NCBI GenBank assembly: GCA_020052215.1
Contig: JAGVPN010000202.1
Span: 1 to 5,860 of the forward strand
DNA: 5,860 nucleotides
Source: Syntrophobacterales bacterium
Lineage (GTDB): Bacteria; Desulfobacterota; Desulfobaccia; Desulfobaccales; 0-14-0-80-60-11
Direction: 5' to 3'
A program made the position numbers and the translations under genes. The notes under the pieces were generated by a model, which saw only the letters and a program-made list of their open reading frames with translations, was not told where the DNA came from and searched no databases. Positions 1 to 4,989 of this stretch are shown one piece after another (the first letter of the stretch is position 1; every line of letters begins with the position of its first letter).

Positions 1-141
1 CAGGAGGAGCAGCGTCAGCGGCTGCACCGACTCAAAGACAAAGGTCTGGAGCAGTGGGACACCCTTAAGGACCAGGCCGGCAAGGCCTGGAACGGTCTGG
101 AGAAATCATTGCAAGACCTGGCGTCCAGGTTCAAAAAGTAA
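1..141 (+). CDS. C-terminal end of a helical, probably coiled-coil protein (partial)
   Basis: The first 46 codons of the window are open in frame 1 and end in TAA at 139-141; the start lies off the left edge. The visible peptide is highly charged (many Lys, Glu, Asp, Gln and Arg). Leu and Trp recur at 3-4 residue spacing (for example GLEQW, AWNGLEK, LQDLASRF), which is the pattern of an amphipathic helix or coiled coil. It contains no Cys and no membrane segment. The style resembles the tails of small bacterial coiled-coil proteins with repeated Lys-Glu-Trp helices, but no family can be assigned from this fragment. It converges on the minus-strand operon to its right and shares the terminator region with it. 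That it is coding is likely; its function is unknown. Confidence 0.6.
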   Translation, partial: QEEQRQRLHRLKDKGLEQWDTLKDQAGKAWNGLEKSLQDLASRFKK

Positions 142-142
142 C

Positions 143-161
143 CCCCGGGCACACCCCGGGG
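143..161. repeat. GC-rich hairpin just after the partial gene's stop
   Basis: CCCCGGG (143-149) pairs perfectly with CCCGGGG (155-161) across a 5-base loop, starting two bases after the TAA of the upstream gene. No T-run follows, so it is not a standard intrinsic terminator. It may protect the 3' end of the mRNA or cause pausing. Confidence 0.5.
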
Positions 162-180
162 CCTTGCCGGTCTGGAATGG

Positions 181-205
181 AGCCCAAGGCCGCGCATGGG
201 CTTTT
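181..205 (+). terminator. Possible intrinsic terminator of the upstream plus-strand gene
   Basis: AGCCCA (181-186) pairs with TGGGCT (197-202) around a 10-base loop, and the stem runs into a short T tract (202-205). A competing pairing of GAGCC (180-184) with GGCTC (206-210) is possible. The stem is short and the T tract is only four bases, so it would be weak. It lies 40 bases past the stop codon of the plus-strand gene. Confidence 0.4.
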
Positions 206-252
206 GGCTCACCCGTAAATTTATGAAAAGTTCCTGATGGGCGTACTCCTAA

Positions 253-276
253 CCTTGAACCTTGAACTTTTCAAGG
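253..276. repeat. Tandem CCTTGAA heptamer with an inverted copy
   Basis: CCTTGAA occurs twice in direct tandem (253-259 and 260-266) and is followed after three bases by its exact complement TTCAAGG (270-276). The second copy and the inverted copy can form a 7-bp hairpin with a 3-base loop. It lies in the space between the two converging transcription units. No function is evident. Confidence 0.5.
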
Positions 277-293
277 CAGAGCCAGAAGCCTCC

Positions 294-330
294 AAAAATG
301 AACCCCTTGGAATTTAAGGGGTTCATTTTA
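294..330. terminator. Strong bidirectional intrinsic terminator between convergent genes
   Basis: The 14 bases at 295-308 (AAAATGAACCCCTT) pair perfectly with 316-329 (AAGGGGTTCATTTT) around a 7-base loop. The A-rich left arm and T-rich right arm give a U-tract in both directions: TTTT on the plus strand (326-329) and TTTTT on the minus strand (298-294). It lies 27 bases past the TAG stop of the minus-strand outer-membrane gene, so it would end the feo operon. It can also stop read-through from the plus-strand gene that ends at 141. Confidence 0.88.
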
Positions 331-355
331 TTCACCAAGGCAAACCCGACGGCTG

Positions 356-1348
356 CTAAAAATTATGATACACGGTAAACATGGGGGTGTATTTAAACGA
401 GCCGCTTTTGCCGAACAGGTCGATAGCCGCGCCGGCTGACAGTGCCCATTTTTCATTCAGAAAGAATTCGATTCCCGGGAGGATTCCCACGAGAGTAGAG
501 GGGGATTGGAAGCCCTGGGGGGTAGAAATGTTGGTCCAGGTCCAGGTGCTGTACATTTCCAACAGCGCCACCCAGCGCTTGGTGAAGGGATATTCCACTG
601 CCAGGTTGAACGTCACGGATTCCCGGGAACGGACACTGTCGTCTCTCGCGGTAAAGAGGTTAACCGGGGAGTTGAGCCAGATTTGGCTATGAACCAGAAA
701 CGGTTGCAGATATTTGAACAGGTTGACGCCGGTGGTGAAAGTGAAAGCCCCGGCGCCGATGGCATCAACGCCCAGGCGTCCCGGGTTGAGATGCGAGGCG
801 TGGCCGCTGGGGAATCCCATCCCCAGCACCCCGGTAACTGCGGGGCGGTAATCGGTTTCCGGCAGCAGCAAGTATTTCCCCAACAAACTGATATCCCCAA
901 CCCCGCCGTAATTGGCGGACCGTTCGCCGTTGGGGCCGGCCAGACTCGCATCGACATTCCTGGCAAAGTTTTGGATATAGGGAACAATGACGTACATCTC
1001 CAGGTCTTTGGCCGGGCCATAGCTAAATTTCACTGATGAAAATAAGGTGGAGAAATCTCCCTTGGCGCTCACCCGGCGCCAGTTGGGGCTGAAATTTCCG
1101 CTCACAATGGAATAGCCCCAGAGAACCTGCATGCTGGCCTTGTGAGTCTCGATGGGCAGGCAGGTGTCGCTGATGAGGGGGCCGCAGGTGGTAGGAGTCT
1201 CTTCTTTCTTTTCTTCAGGGACCGCCGGCTTCTCCATCAGGGGGGCGGCCGGGCCTTGGGCCGCAGCCGGCCGCGTGGCGACCCCCGTGAACAGGACGAG
1301 AAAAACCAGTCCCCAACAACAGAGGTTTCCCCCAAAATGTCGCATCAT
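356..1348 (-). CDS. Outer-membrane beta-barrel protein (Phenol_MetA_deg/transporter-like), last gene of the feo operon
   Basis: This gene encodes a 330-residue exported protein. Residues 3-30 form a Sec signal peptide: Arg3, a hydrophobic core at about 9-24, and a cleavage site after the Ala run at 28-30. The mature N-terminus is a Pro/Glu/Lys-rich stretch (about 32-54) holding two cysteines, C55 and C63 (Cx7C). From about residue 70 to the end, alternating aromatic and hydrophobic strands separated by Gly/Asn/Asp turns look like a beta-barrel. The C-terminal YHNF, ending in Phe, fits a BAM-recognised outer-membrane signal. GVGDISLLGKY and the GMGFPSG region resemble the family often annotated as MetA-pathway phenol-degradation-like transporter; this is from memory, without a search. 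The start has two consecutive ATGs. AGGAG at 1357-1353 is 4 bases from the first and 7 from the second (1345), so initiation at Met2 is equally or more likely. The gene starts 32 bases after the stop of the Cys-rich peptide gene with no terminator between, so it is probably cotranscribed. Its substrate is unknown; iron passage is an inference from context only. Confidence 0.85.
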   Translation of the reverse strand: MMRHFGGNLCCWGLVFLVLFTGVATRPAAAQGPAAPLMEKPAVPEEKKEETPTTCGPLISDTCLPIETHKASMQVLWGYSIVSGNFSPNWRRVSAKGDFSTLFSSVKFSYGPAKDLEMYVIVPYIQNFARNVDASLAGPNGERSANYGGVGDISLLGKYLLLPETDYRPAVTGVLGMGFPSGHASHLNPGRLGVDAIGAGAFTFTTGVNLFKYLQPFLVHSQIWLNSPVNLFTARDDSVRSRESVTFNLAVEYPFTKRWVALLEMYSTWTWTNISTPQGFQSPSTLVGILPGIEFFLNEKWALSAGAAIDLFGKSGSFKYTPMFTVYHNF

Positions 1349-1380
1349 GTTTCTCCTCTCTATCGATCAAGTTTTTGATA

Positions 1381-1527
1381 TTAGCAGCTTTTTTTCTCTG
1401 GTTTGCTGGGGCAGGTCTCCGAGGTGCACCCGTGGCAATAGCCCCGCTTTTTCCAGATGGAGCGATACAGGAGGTAGAGCGCGCCGATGGCGATCCCTCC
1501 GGCCAAAAAAAGATCCGTCCAACTCAT
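1381..1527 (-). CDS. FeoB-associated Cys-rich membrane protein
   Basis: This is a 48-residue peptide beginning MSWTDLF. It has one hydrophobic segment at about residues 6-24, then a basic stretch (RSIWKKR, 22-28) that should lie in the cytoplasm. A Cys cluster follows, C31-x2-C34-x4-C39, and the last residue is also Cys (C48). This is the layout of the FeoB_associated family of small membrane proteins encoded after feoB in many anaerobes. Members are proposed to aid Feo function, perhaps by binding metal at the cytoplasmic face; the exact role is not established. The ATG lies one base after the TAA of feoB, and GGGAGG (1538-1533), inside the last feoB codons, is its Shine-Dalgarno sequence. 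A longer reading from 1707 in the same frame would overlap feoB and lacks this logic, so the short form is preferred. Confidence 0.9.
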   Translation of the reverse strand: MSWTDLFLAGGIAIGALYLLYRSIWKKRGYCHGCTSETCPSKPEKKSC

Positions 1528-1528
1528 C

Positions 1529-3733
1529 TTAACCTCCCAATCCCAGCAGTTTACCGCCCTGGTAGATGGCGAAGGCCACTCCCCAGGCCAGGACCATTTC
1601 ATATCCAAACGCGACTCCGAACCATTTCCAGGAGCCGAACTCATGCCTGAAGGCCACGGCCACCACCATGCAGGGCATGTACAGCAGCACAAAGACCATG
1701 AAGGCATAGGCGCTTAACGGCGTAAAGGCGTTTTGAAGCACCGACTTTAAGGGTCTGCTCTTTTCCTTCTCCTCGGTGGAGAACTTGGCGCTGCCAAAAG
1801 AGAACACATTCTGAGCCGCCTCTTTGGCGGCGCCTGCAAATGAGACGGCCACCTCCTTTAAATCCTGCCCCAGGCTGGGGGCCTCTTCCTTCTTCTCATC
1901 CTTGGCCTTGGGAAGGTAAATCTCTCCCATGGTACCCACCACGATCTCCTTGGCGATCACTCCGGTGATCAAGGATGCGGCGGCCTCCCAGTTCCCGAAG
2001 CCCAGGGGTTGCAACACCGGGGCAACAACGGCGGCGGCTTGGCCGAGATAGGAATCCTTCTTGTGTTCCACCCCCCAGGGCAGGTTCAGGAGAAACCAGG
2101 TCAGGACCGAGACCGCGAAGATGTAAGTTCCGGCTTTGATCAGGAAGTGCTTGCCCTTTTCCCAGGTATGGATCATCAGGCTCCGCAGGCCCGGCAGGCG
2201 GTAGGGCGGAAGTTCCATGATGAACAGGGGGTATTCTCCTCTAAAGATGGTCTTCTTAAAAAGGATCCCCACTAAGACCGCCATGACGATGCCCATCACA
2301 TATAAAGACCAGATAACGGTTCCGGAGTAGGCCGCAAAGAAGACCCCCACAAAAACCACATAAACCGGCAGCCTGGCCCCGCAAGACATGAGAGGAATAA
2401 TCAGGGCGGTAAGGACCTTATCCCGGGGATTCTCCAGGGTCCGGGTGGCATAGATGGCCGGCACGTTGCAGCCAAAGCCCAGGAGCATGGGAATGAAGGA
2501 CTTGCCGTGTAACCCCATGGCATGCATGGCCCGGTCCATCACAAAGGCGGCCCTGGCCATGTAGCCGCTGGCCTCCAGGAAGGTGATAAAAAACATCATG
2601 GCAAAGATGACGGGCACGAAGACCAGGACAAAACCCGTGCCGCTCACGACCCCGTCGGTGGCCAGGGAAACCAGCCAGTCGGGGGCGCTGATCAGACCCA
2701 TGAGGGCCTCGATCCAGCGCTTGAAGGGGCCGTTGATCGATTTGTCCATCCAATCCGCAAAGGGGGAAGACACATCAAAGGTAAGCTTGAAAACCAACCA
2801 CATGGCCGCCAGAAAGATGGGAATGCCAAAAAAACGGTTTAAGACAATGCGGTCGATCTTTTCGGTCAACTCTATCCGTTGGGTTTCGGGTTTTCTGAGA
2901 ACTTCCTGGGTAAGGCCGGCCGCTTGACCATAACGGGCATCGGCCATGATCGCCTCGATGTCCTCGCCATGGGCCTTGCGGAGATGGCGGACCGCCTCCT
3001 CAACAAAGGCGCGGTTATTCTGCAAAAAATTAATCTCCTGCAGCACATAGCGGTCGCCTTCCATAAGTTTGAATGCCAGCCATTTGGCAGGGTACTTCTG
3101 GGCCAGGGAGGGAAAACGTTCTTTGATCTGCTGATCCACGCGACCAGCCGCAGCTTCGATATCCTCCCCATAGTTTAACGACCTGGGCCGATTGGCACCG
3201 GGATCGTCTCCCACTTCCAGGACTGCCGCCAGCAGGTCTTCCACCCCTTTTTTCTTGGTGGCTACCGTGGGAATTGCCCTGATACCCAGGGCCTTCTCGA
3301 TGGCGTTGGTTTTAATCGTGTAGCCCTTCTGTTCGGCCTCGTCATAGATGTTTAAGGCGGCGATTACCGGGATGCCCAACTCCAGCAGCTGCACGGTGAG
3401 ATAGAGATTTCTTTCCAGGTTGGTAGCGTCCACCACGTCCACAATCACGTCCGGCCTTTCGTGGACCAGGTAATCCCGGGCGATAATCTCTTCCTGGGAA
3501 TATGGACTCAGGCTGTAGGTGCCCGGGAGGTCAACTAACCTGATCTTTCGGCCCTGATATTCAAAGACCGCTTCTCTCTTTTCCACGGTTACCCCGGGCC
3601 AGTTGCCCACCTGGAGCCTGGTGCCGGCAATGGCATTGATCAGGGTGGATTTCCCCGAATTGGGGTTTCCTGCCACCGCCACGGTTATCACTCTTTGGGG
3701 GTTGCTCATCTTTAAGGCCGCCTGTGATTTCAT
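1529..3733 (-). CDS. feoB: Ferrous iron transport protein B (FeoB)
   Basis: This is a 734-residue inner-membrane Fe(II) transporter with a cytoplasmic GTPase domain, of normal family length. G1 is GNPNSGKST (22-30); G2 is Thr49 in NWPGVTVEK; G3 is DLPG (68-71); G4 is NIYD (128-131); the G5 region is about 156-163 (TVATKKKG). A helical cytosolic (GDI-type) region follows to about 285. The membrane part starts at about 300 and holds the family's gate motifs: LEASGYMARAAF (386-397), GFGCNVPAI (419-427) with Cys422, and MSCGARLPVY (449-458) with Cys451. ELPPYRLP is at 507-514, TGVIAKEIVVG at 590-600, and FVLLYMPC ends at Cys688. A hydrophilic, Lys/Glu-rich linker of about 55 residues (609-667) separates late membrane segments. 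The start ATG overlaps the feoA stop (ATGA), and GGAGG (3745-3741) lies 7 bases upstream, which favours Met1 over Met9. All key residues are present and no frameshift is seen. Confidence 0.98.
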   Translation of the reverse strand: MKSQAALKMSNPQRVITVAVAGNPNSGKSTLINAIAGTRLQVGNWPGVTVEKREAVFEYQGRKIRLVDLPGTYSLSPYSQEEIIARDYLVHERPDVIVDVVDATNLERNLYLTVQLLELGIPVIAALNIYDEAEQKGYTIKTNAIEKALGIRAIPTVATKKKGVEDLLAAVLEVGDDPGANRPRSLNYGEDIEAAAGRVDQQIKERFPSLAQKYPAKWLAFKLMEGDRYVLQEINFLQNNRAFVEEAVRHLRKAHGEDIEAIMADARYGQAAGLTQEVLRKPETQRIELTEKIDRIVLNRFFGIPIFLAAMWLVFKLTFDVSSPFADWMDKSINGPFKRWIEALMGLISAPDWLVSLATDGVVSGTGFVLVFVPVIFAMMFFITFLEASGYMARAAFVMDRAMHAMGLHGKSFIPMLLGFGCNVPAIYATRTLENPRDKVLTALIIPLMSCGARLPVYVVFVGVFFAAYSGTVIWSLYVMGIVMAVLVGILFKKTIFRGEYPLFIMELPPYRLPGLRSLMIHTWEKGKHFLIKAGTYIFAVSVLTWFLLNLPWGVEHKKDSYLGQAAAVVAPVLQPLGFGNWEAAASLITGVIAKEIVVGTMGEIYLPKAKDEKKEEAPSLGQDLKEVAVSFAGAAKEAAQNVFSFGSAKFSTEEKEKSRPLKSVLQNAFTPLSAYAFMVFVLLYMPCMVVAVAFRHEFGSWKWFGVAFGYEMVLAWGVAFAIYQGGKLLGLGG

Positions 3734-3957
3734 GCCAAGACCTCCACCAATATCCCTTCGGCCTCGCTTTTCCGGAGAGAAAGCTTGTAGGCTTTCACGG
3801 TTATTTCAATGGGATCTCCCAGGGGAGCAATCTTTTCCACCCTTACCACCTCCCCCACCAGGACCCCCATATCCATCAGCCGGCGTTTCATGGGGCCCAG
3901 AGAGCCGATTTTCGTGATCTTGCCGGTTTGACCCGGCTGTAACATGGCCAGGTTCAT
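3730..3957 (-). CDS. feoA: Ferrous iron transport protein A (FeoA), canonical copy
   Basis: This 75-residue cytoplasmic protein has the SH3-like FeoA fold and is of usual length. The visible family pattern is LQPGQTGKITKIG near the N-terminus, the helix RRLMDMGVLVGE (25-36), GDPIEI (47-52), then LSLRKSEAEGILVEV (59-73), the usual end strand with the A/E-x-I-x-V core. It has no cysteines. FeoA proteins interact with or modulate FeoB at the cytoplasmic face. The ATG overlaps the stop of the upstream FeoA-like gene by one base (TGATG), and GGAGG (3970-3966) sits 8 bases before it inside that gene. The stop overlaps the feoB start as ATGA. This arrangement predicts coupled translation with feoB. 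Confidence 0.96.
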   Translation of the reverse strand: MNLAMLQPGQTGKITKIGSLGPMKRRLMDMGVLVGEVVRVEKIAPLGDPIEITVKAYKLSLRKSEAEGILVEVLA

Positions 3958-4226
3958 CAGTCTTTCCTCCGCACCATAATCTTCATAGCCATGCCCCGGT
4001 TCAGGGCAATCCTGGAGTCATCCACTTTTACCAGGAGAACCCCTTGGGTCCGGTGATTGTTCAGGATTTCCACGGTCTTTCCCACCCGCAGGCCCATATC
4101 TTCGATCCTGGAGAAACACTCCGGCCGGTTACATTTACATTTGGAGCAGGGAGAAAGCAGCTCTTCCATTCTTGTTTCCATTACTTCAGCCTGTTCGCCG
4201 GCCGATAGAAGTCCCAGCGGAATCAT
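3957..4226 (-). CDS. FeoA-like protein with a Cys-rich insertion
   Basis: This is an 89-residue cytoplasmic protein. The N-terminal LLSAGEQAEVME (6-17) and the region from FSRIEDMGLRVGKTVEIL (38-55) through IALNRGMAMKIMV (73-85) follow the FeoA fold: first strand, RxxDMGLxxG helix, and final strand with the A-x-x-I-x-V end. Between the first strand and the helix lies a segment absent from the neighbouring FeoA, about residues 18-37. It carries four cysteines as C27-x2-C30-x-C32-x4-C37. That spacing could hold Zn(II), Fe(II) or an Fe-S cluster, or be redox active; this is an inference. It precedes feoA and feoB and its stop overlaps the feoA start. GGAGG (4236-4232) lies 5 bases before the ATG. 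It is probably a paralogue with a sensing or regulatory role in Feo, but the function is not established. Confidence 0.9.
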   Translation of the reverse strand: MIPLGLLSAGEQAEVMETRMEELLSPCSKCKCNRPECFSRIEDMGLRVGKTVEILNNHRTQGVLLVKVDDSRIALNRGMAMKIMVRRKD

Positions 4227-4240
4227 TTAACCCTCCAAAA

Positions 4241-4260
4241 TTAATCGGATTAACGATTAA
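4241..4260. repeat. AT-rich inverted repeat in the leader of the Cys-rich FeoA gene
   Basis: TTAATCG (4241-4247) and CGATTAA (4254-4260) form a 7-6-7 inverted repeat, and GATTAA also repeats directly (4248-4253 and 4255-4260). On the minus strand it ends 4 bases before the GGAGGG Shine-Dalgarno of the FeoA-like gene. It could fold into a weak hairpin or be a minor operator, or be chance in AT-rich sequence. It does not match the Fur-type sites elsewhere in the window. Confidence 0.35.
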
Positions 4261-4264
4261 AACA

Positions 4265-4453
4265 TCAGCCTTTAAAGTAAGCCCCAGGCCGGTGCATCGA
4301 GTCATCTCCATCGAAGTAGGCCCGGAAGACATCTTCGTCCCGGCGGAGCATCATCCCGCCGCACTGGATACAAAGGGCCGTATGGTCATCCAGACCGGCG
4401 ACCCTTTTATCCCGACTGGGGCAATCCAAGCATTGATACTCATATAAGGGCAT
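4265..4453 (-). CDS. Small zinc-ribbon protein of the FmdB type, first gene of the feo operon
   Basis: This is a 62-residue cytoplasmic protein starting MPLYEYQCLDC, the typical opening of the FmdB/CxxC-CxxC zinc-ribbon family. The two knuckles are C8-x2-C11 and C28-x2-C31, the latter followed by GGMMLRR. The Ser-rich tail common in the family is missing; the tail is acidic then aromatic (DEDVFRAYFDGDD). The second knuckle should close a single Zn (or Fe) site. FmdB was named for a proposed regulatory role, but the family's function is generally unproven. The start is supported by an excellent Shine-Dalgarno, TAAGGAGG (4468-4461), 7 bases upstream. It lies directly downstream of the Fur-type operator and 38 bases before the FeoA-like gene, so it is probably the first cistron under iron control. 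Confidence 0.85.
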   Translation of the reverse strand: MPLYEYQCLDCPSRDKRVAGLDDHTALCIQCGGMMLRRDEDVFRAYFDGDDSMHRPGAYFKG

Positions 4454-4472
4454 GGAACCGCCTCCTTATTTT

Positions 4473-4501
4473 ATGATAATGAGTCTGAGACTCATTTGCA
4501 A
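4473..4501 (-). promoter_or_regulatory. Candidate promoter of the feo operon
   Basis: On the minus strand, TTGCAA (4501-4496, 4 of 6 to the -35 consensus) and TATCAT (4478-4473, 5 of 6 to the -10) are separated by exactly 17 bases. The spacer is filled by the Fur-type palindrome. Transcription would begin near 4467, at the edge of the TAAGGAGG Shine-Dalgarno, giving a very short leader of about 14 bases. That tight fit is the main reason for caution. Read-through from fur is also possible, as no clear terminator follows fur. Confidence 0.55.
4478..4496. promoter_or_regulatory. Fur-box-like operator in front of the feo operon
   Basis: AATGAGTCTGAGACTCATT is a perfect 19-bp palindrome (9-1-9). 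Its centre, TGAGTCT-G-AGACTCA (4480-4494), has the 7-1-7 layout of Fur boxes, with the outer TGA/TCA of the TGATAAT-n-ATTATCA model. It lies between the -35 and -10 of the candidate feo promoter and next to a fur gene. Flanks of TGAT (4474-4477) and TGCA (4497-4500) extend the symmetry imperfectly. Repression by iron-loaded Fur is the natural reading; binding is an inference. Confidence 0.8.
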
Positions 4502-4529
4502 TAATTTATCAAAAAAATATAGTTTTCCC

Positions 4530-4967
4530 CTATTTCTTTTTTCCCTGACATTGTGGGCAGTAGCCGTAGATCTCCAGCTTGTGGCCCGTGGTCTCAAAGC
4601 CCTTGGCCTGACCGATGCGCTTTTCCGCCTCCTCCACTCCATCGTCCCGGAATTCTACGATCTGCCGGCAGCCCAGGCAGCGCAGGTGGCAGTGGTGCTC
4701 ATGTCCGTAAATGTGTTCGTAATGCAAGTGCCCCTCCTCAAAATAGACTTCGTTAACCAGGCCGCTCTCCACCAGCAAAGGCAGGGTGCGGTAAATGGAG
4801 GCCCGAGAAATGCGCTGGCCTTTCTGTCGCAACCGCATGAAGAGTTCGTCAATATCAAAATGGTCGTGCTCCGCGAAGACCTCAACCAGAACGGCCTCCC
4901 GCTCGGGCGTTAAACGCATGCCCTTCTGGGCCAAAAATTCTCGAAAGACCTCAATCTCGGTTTTCAT
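4530..4967 (-). CDS. fur: Fur-family metal-dependent transcriptional repressor
   Basis: From ATG at 4967 the product is 145 residues; a TTG two codons upstream (4973) would give 147, and residue numbers here follow the longer form. The N-terminal winged helix begins at GMRLTPERE (18-26), with recognition helix ISRASIYRTLPLLVESGLV (55-73). The C-terminal dimerisation and metal domain has GHEHHCHLRCLGC (90-102). Structural Zn ligands are probably C99/C102 and C139/C142. Ligands aligned to E. coli Fur are H38, E86, H94 and H96 for one site, and H93, E107 and H131 for the other. The Asp at E. coli position 89 is replaced by C95. The C-terminal LEIYGYCPQC resembles PerR as much as Fur, so a peroxide-sensing PerR-type role is not excluded. 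Context (feo downstream, Fur-type boxes at both promoters) favours iron control. The start has no Shine-Dalgarno. Confidence 0.93.
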   Translation of the reverse strand: MKTEIEVFREFLAQKGMRLTPEREAVLVEVFAEHDHFDIDELFMRLRQKGQRISRASIYRTLPLLVESGLVNEVYFEEGHLHYEHIYGHEHHCHLRCLGCRQIVEFRDDGVEEAEKRIGQAKGFETTGHKLEIYGYCPQCQGKKK

Positions 4968-4974
4968 ATGCAAC

Positions 4975-4989
4975 TGAGACTCTATCTCA
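4975..4989. promoter_or_regulatory. Fur-box-like operator at the fur start
   Basis: TGAGACT-C-TATCTCA is a 7-1-7 imperfect inverted repeat (outer TGAGA/TCTCA arms exact) lying 8-22 bases upstream of the fur ATG and overlapping the candidate -10. On the plus strand it shares TGCAA, TGAG, CTC, CTCA and TTATC, at nearly the same spacing, with the minus-strand reading of the feo operator. This makes it a second site for the same regulator. It would give negative autoregulation of fur. Confidence 0.72.

Noticed and set aside
15..212. Minus-strand open frame of 65 codons
   Set aside because: It lies antisense to the plus-strand coding tail (1-141) and its hairpins, is Arg/Ser/Pro-rich, and looks like no known protein.
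506..1036. Plus-strand open frame of 176 codons
   Set aside because: It lies antisense to the outer-membrane barrel gene, which has a signal peptide, Shine-Dalgarno and C-terminal Phe. The plus-strand product has no recognisable features.
1381..1707. A longer, 108-codon version of the FeoB-associated peptide
   Set aside because: The extra 60 codons overlap feoB out of frame. The ATG at 1527, one base after the feoB stop with GGGAGG upstream, gives the correct family length of 48 residues.
2418..2753. Minus-strand and plus-strand frames inside feoB (also 2009-2275, 2522-2842, 2583-2927, 2872-3178)
   Set aside because: All are out of frame or antisense to an intact feoB and have the biased composition (His, Arg, Pro, Gly) of shadow frames.
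3709..3733. FeoB starting at its second Met (codon 9, position 3709)
   Set aside because: The first ATG overlaps the feoA stop and has GGAGG 7 bases upstream; the internal Met has only a weak AAAG.
4505..4530. Terminator between fur and the feo operon
   Set aside because: On the minus strand there is a T-run (TTTTTTT), but only a weak AAAA/TTTT pairing before it, so no credible stem supports termination.
4452..4913. Plus-strand open frame of 153 codons opposite fur
   Set aside because: It is a shadow of fur. The minus-strand product has the full Fur pattern of winged helix and CxxC pairs.
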